Shown: positions 56,627-64,000 of the stretch, piece after piece
Position numbering within the stretch: position 1 is the first letter of the stretch
Layout: each line of letters begins with the position of its first letter
Source of the DNA: Plotosus lineatus
Lineage: Eukaryota; Chordata; Actinopteri; Siluriformes; Plotosidae
Direction of reading: 5' to 3'
Assembly (NCBI GenBank): GCA_024760905.1
Contig: CM045733.1
Coordinates: 28,652,501-28,716,500 of the forward strand
DNA length: 64,000 bases
Position numbers and translations under genes: made by a program
Notes under the pieces: model-generated
The model's database searches: none
Seen by the model: only the letters and a program-made list of their open reading frames with translations
Told to the model about the DNA's origin: nothing

Positions 56627-57127
56627 TCACCCAGGACGAAAACCTGCTTGTTGTGTTCGGAGGTCTTTCTCAAGAGCTGTCATCAGTCTTGTCATCACAA
56701 TCTTGCTGAAGATTTTGCTGGTGAGAGAAAGACGTGTTATGCCCTTCCAGTTGTTGCACTCTTCAAGATCTTCCTTTTTGGGCAACTTAAAGATGAGACC
56801 ACTTTTCCACACTTCAGAGATTTGCCCTTCGATCCAAACCTGACTGAAGCTTTCTGTCAAAATGGGAGCTATCACATTTACATCTGCCGTCAACATTTCT
56901 GTTATTTCCCCATCTGTCCCTGATGCTTTGCTGCTTTTCATTGCTTTAATTGCTGTTTTTGCTTCTTGCAGGGTCAGTGGATCAGTGCAGATGTCAAAAA
57001 CTATATCTGCCAGTTGGATGTGTGCTAGAAGAGGGGGGTCTGGTCTGTTCAAAACTGACTGGAAATGTTCCCTCCAGCACAGATGTTTTTGGGTTTTTTT
57101 CCACCTCTCCCTTAACAACCTTTCCAT
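56627..57127 (-). pseudogene. LINE-B reverse transcriptase N-terminal part (copy 2)
   Basis: 166 codons: KTQKHLCWREHFQSVLNRPDPP, LTLQEAKTAIKAMKSSKASGTDGEITEML, SQVWIEGQISEVWKSGLIFKLPKKED, NNWKGITRLSLTSKIFSKIV, RTQQAGFRPG. These are RT fingers up to motif A. Downstream, FIYLEKAFDSI can be read in another frame near 56,540, then the palm is lost. Confidence 0.82.
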
Positions 57128-57549
57128 TCTTATCTTTCACTGGCACATCATTGTTTTTTAGCCCATTGTTCAGCTGCTCGTTGATCTTCTTTAAATAATT
57201 TCTACTCACTTCCTCATCTGACTCATCTGCCAGTTTCTCGATGTCATCCTTCTTGTCAGAGCTTGTCATTTTCTTAATCTCTTTGTTCAGTTCTATATAT
57301 TTTCTTCTGTGTTGCTCTTTCATGTGTTTTGATCTGGTGTTGTTGATTTTCTGTTTGGTTGAGTTTCTCTCATCTATCTTTATCCAGGTTTCTTGTTTAA
57401 TCCACTCTTCCTTCTTTTATCATTGAACGCTTAGTACTTTTTCTCCTGCTTCCCAAGGGGCCTGATTGAAACTGTCTATTGTCATCTCCTGTCTTTCCCC
57501 TAGTGCCTGAAATCTGTTCCTCAATGCCATTGCGAAGGCTTCTTCATGA

Positions 57550-57876
57550 TCAATGCAACTTTAAGGAAACAATGGCCAACACAAGGGTGTGGTCATGAGC
57601 AACGTCCGCTCCTCTGTAGGCTCTGACATCCTGAAGAGAGGTCCTCCATCTTCGATTGATGATGATATGATCTATCTGAATTTTGGAAGTCCCATCTGGT
57701 GATGTCCATGTTGTTTTGTGAATGTGTTTGTTCTGGAGGAGGGTGCCTCCTTTCAACAGGTTGTTCTCTTTACAGAAGTCTATTAGTTTCTCTCCATTAT
57801 TGTTGATGGTACCAATTTCATGCCTGCCCATAATATGCTTCCTTCCGGTGTTATCACTGCCTACCTTTGCATTCAA
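57550..57876 (-). pseudogene. LINE-B endonuclease C-terminal part (copy 2)
   Basis: 108 codons: MNAKVGSDNTGRKHIMGRHEIG, EKLIDFCKENNLLKGGTLLQNKHIHKTTW, IQIDHIIINRRWRTSLQDVRAYRGADVAHDHTLV. The QIDH and DH boxes carry catalytic residues of the apurinic-type endonuclease. A stop and frameshift separate it from the N-terminal part at 58,080-58,292. Confidence 0.82.
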
Positions 57877-58365
57877 GTCTTCGAGAATGAGTTAGATGTC
57901 ATTTGTGTGGATGCACTCCATAGCTGTTTGGAGCTGATCAGAAAATCAGTCCTTGACTCTTGCATCTGCCTCTTCAATTGATGCATAGCAGAAGAGCATT
58001 GTCAGCATGGTGTAATTGGAGTACAATCTTGCTTTCAAAAGTCTTAGTCCAAAAGGTTTCCATTCTTTCTTTTGAGTAGTCATGCTATTCCCTCTAAGTG
58101 CTGGTCATCTGATCTTCTCAAGAAGATACTTGAGTGTCCAGACACCAGTGTCCTCTTTTCAGTGCTGTTCCATCTTATCTCGCTGATCCCCAAGATGTCT
58201 AAGTTGTAGTTATCAAACTGTTTGACTAGCTGGGTCATCTTGCCATTCTGGTACAGGGTTTGGACATTCCAGGATCCCACCCTCCCACCCAAATGCAGCC
58301 ATGAGGCGGGGGGGGGGGGACTAACCAGTGTCTCTCCCCCTTATGCCGGTCCCAAGCCCGGATAA

Positions 58366-59394
58366 ATGCAGAGGGTTGCAACAGGAAGGGCATCCGGCGT
58401 AAAACTTCTGCCACATTTAAAAATACAAATGATCAATACAGAATTCATACCGGATCGGTCGAGGCCCAGGTTAACAACGACCGCCATCAGTGCTGTCAAC
58501 CAACAGGGTGCTGATGGAATTTGGACTACTGTTGGTCGAAGACGTCGAAGACGGAGAGGCGGGAGGCATGTCCGTAGTCAGAGAGAGAAGAGGAAATGCG
58601 TGAGCCAAGGACTGAGAGTAGGGACTTTGAATGCTGGAACTATGCAAGAAAAAGATAGGGAGCTGGCTGATATGATGCAGGGGAGGAAGGTGGACATACT
58701 GTGTGTTCAGGAGACAAGGTGGAAAGGTAGCAAGGCTAGAAGCTTAGGAGCAGGGTTTAAACTGTTTTATAATGGTGTGGATGGGAAGAGAAATGGAGTA
58801 GGAGTCATCTTGAAGGAGGGGTTTGTCAGGAATGTTCTAGAAGTGAAAAGAGTGTCAGACAGAAGGATGAGTCTCAAGTTAGAAATTGAAGGCGTGATGG
58901 TCAATGTTGTTAGTGCTTATGCCCCACAGGCAGGATGTAAGCTAGAAGCGAAGGAGAGATTCTGGAGTGAGTTAGATGAAGTGATGCAGAGTACCCCCAG
59001 AGGTGAAAGAGTGGTCATTGGTGCAGACTTCAATGGACATGTTGGTGCAGGCAACAGAGGGGACGAGGAAGTGATGGGCAGGTTTGGTATCCAGGACAGG
59101 AACACAGAAGGACAGATGTTGATCGATTTTGCAAAAAGGATGGAAATGGCTGTGGTGAATACTTTCTTCAAGAAGAAACAGAAGCATAGGGTGACTTATG
59201 AAAGCGGAGGTAAGAGCACACAGGTAGACTACATCTTGTGTAGGCGATGTAATTTGAAGGAAGTCAGTGACTGCAAAGTAGTAGTGGGTGAGAGTGTTGC
59301 CAAACAGCATAGGATGGTGGTGTGCAGGATGACACTGATGGTGAGAAAGGTGAAAAGGCAAAGGCAGAGCAGAAGACAAAGTGGTGGAAGCTGA
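58366..59394 (+). pseudogene. RTE-like endonuclease (copy j), 342 codons
   Basis: A basic N-terminus (RRRRRRGGRHVRSQREKRK) is followed by the apurinic-type endonuclease: LRVGTLNAGTM, ILCVQETRWKG (catalytic Glu at about residue 117), VILKEGFVRNVLEVKRV, NVVSAYAPQAG, VVIGADFNGHVGAGNRGDEEVMGRFG (Asp and Asn), FKKKQKHRVTYESGGKSTQVDYILC, AKQHRMVVCRMTL. All expected catalytic positions I can recognise are present, making this the most intact endonuclease here. A one-base loss near 59,350 sends it into a short wrong frame. Confidence 0.88.
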
Positions 59395-59840
59395 AAAAGG
59401 AAGAGTGTCGTGTTGTCTTCAAGGAGGAGTTGAAACAGGCTTTGGGTAGTCAGGAAGTGCTTCCAGAGGACTGGACAACCACAGCCAATGTGATCAGGGA
59501 GACCGGTAGGAGAGTACTTGGTGTGTCCTCTGGAAGGAAAGTAGATAAGGAAACTTGGTGGTAGAATGAGGAAGTGCAGGAGTGTGTACAAAAGAAGAGG
59601 TTAGCTAAGAAGAAGTGGGACATTGAGAGGACCAAAGAGAGTAAACAGGAGTACAGGGAGACACAGCGTAAGGTGAAGGTAGCAGTGTCAAAGGCCAAAC
59701 AGAGGGCATATGATGACTTGTATGATAGGTTGAACAGTAAGAAGTGAGAAAATTATCTATACAGGTTAGCACAGCAGAGAAATAGAGATGGGAAAGACGT
59801 GCAGCAAGTTAGAGTGATAAAGGACAGATAAGGAAATGTA

Positions 59841-60953
59841 TTGACTGATGACAGAAGTGTGCTGGGAAGATGGAAAGAGTACTTTGAAGAGCTGATGAAT
59901 GAGGAAAATGAGAGAGAAAAAAGAGTAGAAGGGGTGACCGTTGAGGAGCAGGAAGTAACAAAGATTAGTAAGGGAGAAGTGAGGAGGGCATTGAAGAGGA
60001 TGAAGAGTGGAAAGGCAGTTGGCCCTGATGACATACCAGTTGAGGTATGGAAGTGTCTAGGGGAGGTAGCAGTAGATTTTCTGACAAGAATATTCAACAA
60101 GGTCTTAGAAAGTGAGCAGATGCCAGAGGAATGGAGGAGAAGTGTGCTTGTGCCCATTTTTAAGAACAAGGGAGATGTACAGAGTTGTGGCAACTACAGA
60201 GGGATAAAGTTGATGAGTCATACAATGAAGCTATGGGAAAGAATAGTGGAAGCAAGACTAAGGGCAGAGGTCAGCATTTGTGAACAACAGTTTGGTTTCA
60301 TGCCAAGAAAGAGCACCACAGGTGCAGTGTTTGCTTTGAGGATGTTAATAGAGAAGTACAGAGAAGGTCAGAAGGAGCTGCATTGTGCCTTTGTGGATCT
60401 GGAGAAAGCATATGACAGGGTGCCGAGAGAAGAACTGTGGTATTGTATGAGGAAGTCTGGAGTGACAGAGAAGTATGTTAGAGTGGTGCAGGACATGTAT
60501 GAGAGATGTAAGACAGTGGTAAGGTGTACTGTCGGTGTGACAGAAGAGTTCAAGGTGGAGGTGGGACTGCATCAAGGGTCAGCTCTCAGCCCCTTCTTGT
60601 TTGCTATGGTGATGGACAGGCTAACAGACGAGGTTAGACAAGAATCTCCATGGACTATGATGTTTGCAGATGACATCGTGATCTGTAGTGAGAGCAGAGA
60701 CCAAGTGGAGGAAAATCTAGAGAGGTGGAGGTATGCCCTGGAAAGGAGGGGATTGAAGGTTAGTCTTAGTAAGACAGAATACATGTGTGTGAACGACAAG
60801 GACCCAAGAGGAACTTTGAGGTTACAGGGGGCAGAGATAAAGAAGGTGGAGGATTTTAAGTACTTGGGCTCAACAATCCAGAGCAATGGAGAGTGTAGAA
60901 AAGAGGGGAAGAAGCGTGTGCAGGCAGGTTGGAATGGATGGAGAAAAGTGTGA
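59841..60953 (+). pseudogene. RTE-like reverse transcriptase (copy j), 370 codons, catalytic box intact
   Basis: In order: SVLGRWKEYFEELMNEENE, KSGKAVGPDDIPVEVW, FNKVLESEQMPEEWRRSVLVPIFKNKGD, CGNYRGIKLMSH, QFGFMPRKSTTGAVF, FVDLEKAYDRVPREELWYC (motif A), GLHQGSALSPFLFAMVMDRL (motif B), MMFADDIVICSESRD (FADD), FKYLGSTIQSNGEC. The RT core is whole. It ends where a 5-bp loss changes frame, continuing at 60,929-61,411. Confidence 0.9.
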
Positions 60954-61411
60954 TGTGTGATAGGAGAGTATCGGCAAGAATGAAGGGAAAAGTGTACAAG
61001 ACGGTGATAAGGCCAGCAATGTTGTATGGTTTAAAGACAGTGGCCCTGGGGAAAAGACAGGAGTCACAGTTGGAGGTAGCAGAGATGAAAATGTTGAGGT
61101 TCTCTTTGGGAGTAACGAGGATGGATAGGATCAGAAATGAGTACATCAGAGGGACAGCACATGTTAGATGTTTTGGAGACAAAGTCAGAGAGGCTAGATT
61201 GAGATGGTTTGGACATGTACAGAGGAGTGATAGTGAGTATATTGGTAGTAGGATGCTGAGGTTGGAACTACCAGGCAAAAGGCCCAGAGGAAGACCAAAG
61301 AGAAGATTTATGTATGCGGTGAAGGCGGACATGAAGGTCGTTGGAGTAAGAGTAGAAGATGCAGAGGATAGGGAGAGATGGAGGCAGATCATTTGCTGTG
61401 GCGACCCCTGA
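60929..61411 (+). pseudogene. RTE-like ORF2 C-terminal domain (copy j)
   Basis: 160 codons: MCDRRVSARMKGKVYKTVIR, PAMLYGLKTVAL, LRFSLGVTRMDRIRNEYIRGTAHVRCFGDKVREARLRWFGHVQRSD, GSRMLRLELPGKRPRGRPKRRF, VEDAEDRERWRQIICCGDP. This ends all copies of the family and forms the basic nucleic-acid-binding tail. The stop codon is followed by the conserved short 3' UTR. Confidence 0.88.
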
Positions 61412-61436
61412 AGGGAACAGCCGAAAGGAAAAGAAG

Positions 61437-61800
61437 ACCCTCATCTTTTGTTTCGGCTTCAGTAAATCCACCATCAGGGGACCAGCTCCCTTTCAAGTTT
61501 GGCTGTTGTCCGTCATCAGTCATGTCACCTAGTGTGCCTCATTACCATTACCATCAATGTTGGATACTCTTGTGTAGGTTTCTGTAACAAACTTTTTTTT
61601 AATGGATAGGGTTATTAGCCCTGTGCCCAACCCCCAACCTGGAGGATCAGTGGGCTCCTCTTTCTCTGGCTTATACCTGTCGACCTGTTTGGCCAGGGTG
61701 GCCCTGTTAGGGACTTAAGCTTCAGCCAACATAACTCTTGGGATAATTGAAGCACACAAGCTCTTTCACCGTGGCAAGGTGGTGGTCCATGAAAGAGCAT
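61437..61800 (-). mobile_element. LINE-B copy 2, detached 5' UTR
   Basis: GGCTGTTGTCCGTCATCAGTC, CCCAACCCCCAACCTGGAGG, ACTCTTGGGATAATTGAAGC and the CAAGGTGGTGG end correspond to 52,680-53,030 of LINE-B copy 1 (GGCTGCAGCGTGTCATCAGTC, CAACCCCCAACCTGGAGG, AGCTCTTGGGGTCATCAAG, CAAGGTGGCACTC). It is therefore the LINE-B 5' end cut off by RTE-like copy j. Confidence 0.75.
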
Positions 61801-62254
61801 GGAAAAATAAAATATGTAAAATAAATAATGCAAAAACATATTTCAGTTTGCTTTTTTGTAAGTTTCTTTGCATACAATTTAATAAAGCTTTGACTGACTT
61901 TAAAAATGTGCATTTATACAGTTATGTGTTCTGTTCATGAAATGGGCTCACCTGCTTCTGTTACAGTTTAAATATACAAGATAAGCTATAAAAAATATTT
62001 TGTGTTCACATGTTATATACTAAATTAAGTAGTCAATTAACCAAAATTATTATGTAGTCAAAAGTATTATTCAACTTAGTGACATTCATCATACAAACAA
62101 ATAACTGATATATGATACATTCTTATCTGTGGTTGCCCGTGTACTTAAATTGCAAACAATATGGAAAGAGTGCCCAAATACATACAGGGAATAATACTTA
62201 AGCTTGGTCTGTGAAATTTACTGCCTACCAAGAAATGAATCAATGCATTTACAA
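61801..62254. other. non-coding AT-rich sequence, no gene seen
   Basis: No coding frame or repeat family recognised. Confidence 0.55.
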
Positions 62255-62445
62255 TAATGGTACTTGGCAGATACCTTTATCCAGAGAGACAAATATTTAT
62301 TTAATTTGCATAACTGAACAGTTGAGATTTTAAGGCCTCACTCAAGGGCCCAACAGTGGCAGCTTCAAGCTAGTTGGTCTTGAAACCCAAATCTTCTAAT
62401 CAATTACCCAGAGCCTTAACCAACGAACCACCACTTCCCCAAATT
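62255..62445 (+). repeat. dispersed fish-type short repeat
   Basis: TACTTGGCAGATACCTTTATCCAGAGAG, CTCACTCAAGGGCCCAACAGTGGCAGC, TTGAAACCCAAATCTTCTAATCA and CCTTAACCAACGAACCACCAC form a short repeat commonly met in fish genomes. Whether it is a SINE or a non-autonomous DNA element I cannot tell. A related scrap is at 45,995-46,075. Confidence 0.55.
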
Positions 62446-62888
62446 ATGTCAATTATAGTGTGTCAAGACATCGCTGATACATTTTTGGACTCATGGTCTT
62501 ACTACATACACTTCATGACTAAGTCTCAGATTAATTAAAATTATTCTGAGGAAAGCATCAGTTTTAGCATCAATATATTAATAAACTGCTTAACAGTATT
62601 ATTATAATATTACACTATTATACTATTAGTTATTTTTTATGACAACTTCCCCTTACTAACTCGGTCTCTGCTACTCTACAACCAACAAAGAGTAACACAG
62701 GTCTCTCTGAGATACAATATGAAAAGCCAACACATCTTTTGGATTTTCTGCCAAAATGGTACAGCTGAATTTGATGCTTCGAGAGGACTGCAAGTCACAC
62801 TGATTGAAAGACATATGGTATACTTTCCATGGCATTCTCTTTCTTGGGTTTGTGATATACCAGTGAATTAAGCTGTGTACGAGTGTAA
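62446..62888. other. non-coding AT-rich sequence, no gene seen
   Basis: No coding frame or repeat family recognised. Confidence 0.55.
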
Positions 62889-62890
62889 TA

Positions 62891-63045
62891 CAGTGATCCC
62901 TTGCTACTTCCTGCTTCAGTTCCTGCTGCTTCAGTACATCTCGGGTTTTTCAAAAATATTAATCAAAAAATTTTATAAAATAAGGAAATTCAGGGAAAAT
63001 AAGGAAAAAGTTAAGGAAAATGTCCCAAAACAAAGCCAATTATAC

Positions 63046-63077
<32 letters not shown>

Positions 63078-63351
63078 ACTTGCATTTTTATGTGAGGTGA
63101 GCATCTGTGTATGTGTGTGTGTGTCTGTATGTGTGTGCATTTATATTTTATTTAGATCTTATGTATTATTTTTGAAGGTTTAATTGTTATTATGAGCACT
63201 TACAATATTGAATATGTATTTACACATTGACATTATATTCACATAATACATCTATGTATACGTCAGTCAGGAGGGTCAATCCTACGTGGTGAAAATCGGC
63301 GGTCATGGGGGGTCTCGGTCCCTATTAACTGCGGAAAATGAGGGATCCCTG
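62891..63351 (+). mobile_element. pogo/Tigger-like MITE, intact 461-bp copy
   Basis: Left end TA-CAGTGATCCCTTGCTACTTC, right end GAGGGATCCCTG-TA, so the termini are inverted with a TA duplication at 62,889-62,890 and 63,352-63,353. The interior (TTCAAAAATATTAATCAAAAAATT, an A run at about 63,047-63,074, TATTTTTGAAGGTTTAATTG, CTATGTATACGTCAGTCAGGAGGG) aligns with the arms of the split copy at 17,749-21,485. There is no open frame, so it depends on an outside transposase. Confidence 0.78.
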
Positions 63352-63353
63352 TA

Positions 63354-63486
63354 TTGGTTTCTGCCAAACATGTCTTCTGTTCTGGTGTCCACATAATTCA
63401 ACTTTAAAATCATCTGTCCAAGAATATTATTCCAGAAGACGTTGTCTTGTTTATGTTCTTGCTGGCAAACTAAAGTCTGGCCTTCA

Positions 63487-63535
<49 letters not shown>

Positions 63536-63779
63536 GAGAGCAATGGTTTCCTCGTTGCATATCTTCCATGAAGGTCAAACACAGAAGCAAGAGTTTGCTG
63601 TCACTCCAATGATGATATTTTTAAGACTTTGGGTGGTTTCTTTTAGCATCTTGCAGCTGGCTCTGAGGGTGAACTTCCTTGTATGGCCAGACCAGGGCAT
63701 GGAGGCAGTTGTTTTGAATGTCCTCCTCCTATTTTTTTTTCTATTGAAATACACATTGTTGTTCATATATTTTTGTTCA
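63354..63779. other. non-coding with (TTA)n array; unassigned repeat-like text
   Basis: A (TTA)n array spans 63,490-63,534. The following 63,540-63,720 stretch reads like part of a dispersed element (GATATTTTTAAGACTTTGGGTGG), but I could not identify it. Confidence 0.45.
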
Positions 63780-64000
63780 ATAAGATAAGATAAGATAAGA
63801 TACAGCTTTATTAATCTCACAATGGAGAAATTCACTGTTACAGGCTCTTGAGGTACTATCAGTAGGGGGTGCAAAAATAGATACAAGTACAAACATACAC
63901 ACATACATATATTATATAAGTAAATAAATAAATAGATACATAAATAGTATAAATTACTAAACAATAAAAAGAAAAGAATGGAGCAACTTTATAGACTGGC
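63780..64000 (-). mobile_element. Rex1 LINE 3' UTR and GATAA tail, continues past the window
   Basis: (GATAA)n at 63,780-63,802, then ATACAGCTTTATTAATCTCACAATGG and GGCTCTTGAGGTAC, nearly identical to 10,052-10,262. The ORF2 end would lie beyond position 64,000. Confidence 0.88.

Larger units (their letters stand above)
55600..58294 (-). mobile_element. LINE-B copy 2, main body
   Basis: Minus-strand order: endonuclease start (58,080-58,292: VGSWNVQTLYQNGK, DILGISEIRWNS), endonuclease end (57,550-57,876: NAKVGSDNTGR, HKTTWTSPDGTSKIQIDHIIINRRWR, GADVAHDHTLVLA), linker (56,994-57,323), RT (56,627-57,127), post-RT (56,090-56,284) and C-terminal text to about 55,740. The 5' UTR of the same copy lies beyond an RTE-like insertion, at 61,437-61,800. 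Part of the RT palm is deleted near 56,510. Confidence 0.82.
58295..61436 (+). mobile_element. RTE-like LINE, full length and best preserved (copy j)
   Basis: Begins GCAGCCATGAGGCGGGGG and ends CCCTGAAGGGAACAGCCGAAAGG plus an A/G tail; 3.14 kb. Coding is almost continuous: 58,366-59,394, 59,322-59,564, 59,841-60,953, 60,929-61,411. Visible lesions are few: a lost A near 59,350, TAG for Trp at about 59,564, TGA near 59,746, TAA near 59,830, and a 5-bp loss near 60,950. It splits LINE-B copy 2, with LINE-B endonuclease to the left and LINE-B 5' UTR to the right. No clear target duplication (perhaps ACCCTC). Confidence 0.93.

Noticed and set aside
58366..61411. RTE-like copy j as a functional autonomous element
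   Set aside because: Although catalytic residues are intact, at least two frame changes and three stop codons interrupt the single ORF.

Overview
This window is a stretch of animal genome made almost entirely of interspersed repeats. I see no convincing host gene: no host exon chain, tRNA, rRNA or CpG-island promoter. The mix of Rex1- and Rex3-type LINEs, a compact RTE-like LINE, L2-like remnants, Ty3/gypsy chromovirus-type LTR elements, a long-TIR Tc1 element, a BED-finger hAT relic, a pogo-like MITE and many CA, GATAA and TAA microsatellites points to a ray-finned fish. The species cannot be read from this. Nearly every element is decayed by stops, frameshifts, 5' truncations and deletions.

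Layout. 0-1 kb: possible retroviral LTR and env remnant (minus). 1.1-4.3 kb: RTE-like fragments and a Rex1 3' end. 4.4-6.3 kb: L2-like 3' end with a long CA array, then a Rex3 fragment. 6.3-15.4 kb: one old chromovirus-type gypsy (minus), split in its protease-RT spacer by a nearly complete Rex1, which carries an RTE-like insertion in its tail. 15.4-17.7 kb: simple repeats and a SINE relic. 17.75-21.49 kb: a pogo-like MITE split by a full-length RTE-like LINE. 22.4-23.6 kb: BED-finger hAT derivative. 24.73-26.74 kb: Tc1 copy 1, split by a solo LTR with a 5-bp target duplication. 27-30.3 kb: Rex3 containing a solo gypsy LTR. 30.94-32.48 kb: Tc1 copy 2. 32.9-36.5 kb: CR1/Rex1-like LINE split by a GC-rich LINE of another family. 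36.5-37.7 kb: 5' part of an RTE-like LINE fused to gypsy A (minus, 37.7-42.06 kb), which lies in a second Rex3 (to about 44.1 kb). 44.2-46.5 kb: SINE and L2 remnants. 46.5-51.03 kb: RTE-like fragment fused to gypsy B (plus). 51.1-53.0 kb and 55.6-61.8 kb: two copies of another LINE family (LINE-B); the second is split by a full-length RTE-like LINE at 58,295-61,436. 53.96-55.5 kb: internally deleted RTE-like copy with a 17-bp target duplication. 62.89-63.35 kb: second pogo-like MITE. 63.78 kb to the end: Rex1 3' tail.

The genes here are selfish-element genes, not a pathway: endonuclease and reverse transcriptase (LINEs), gag, protease, RT, RNase H and integrase (gypsy), and DDE or BED transposases (DNA elements). 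The most informative content is the nesting order, which records a relative chronology, plus shared lesions and internal deletions that suggest mobilisation in trans and recombination. Family names are from remembered motifs, not from a database search. I found no evidence for a new functional system.
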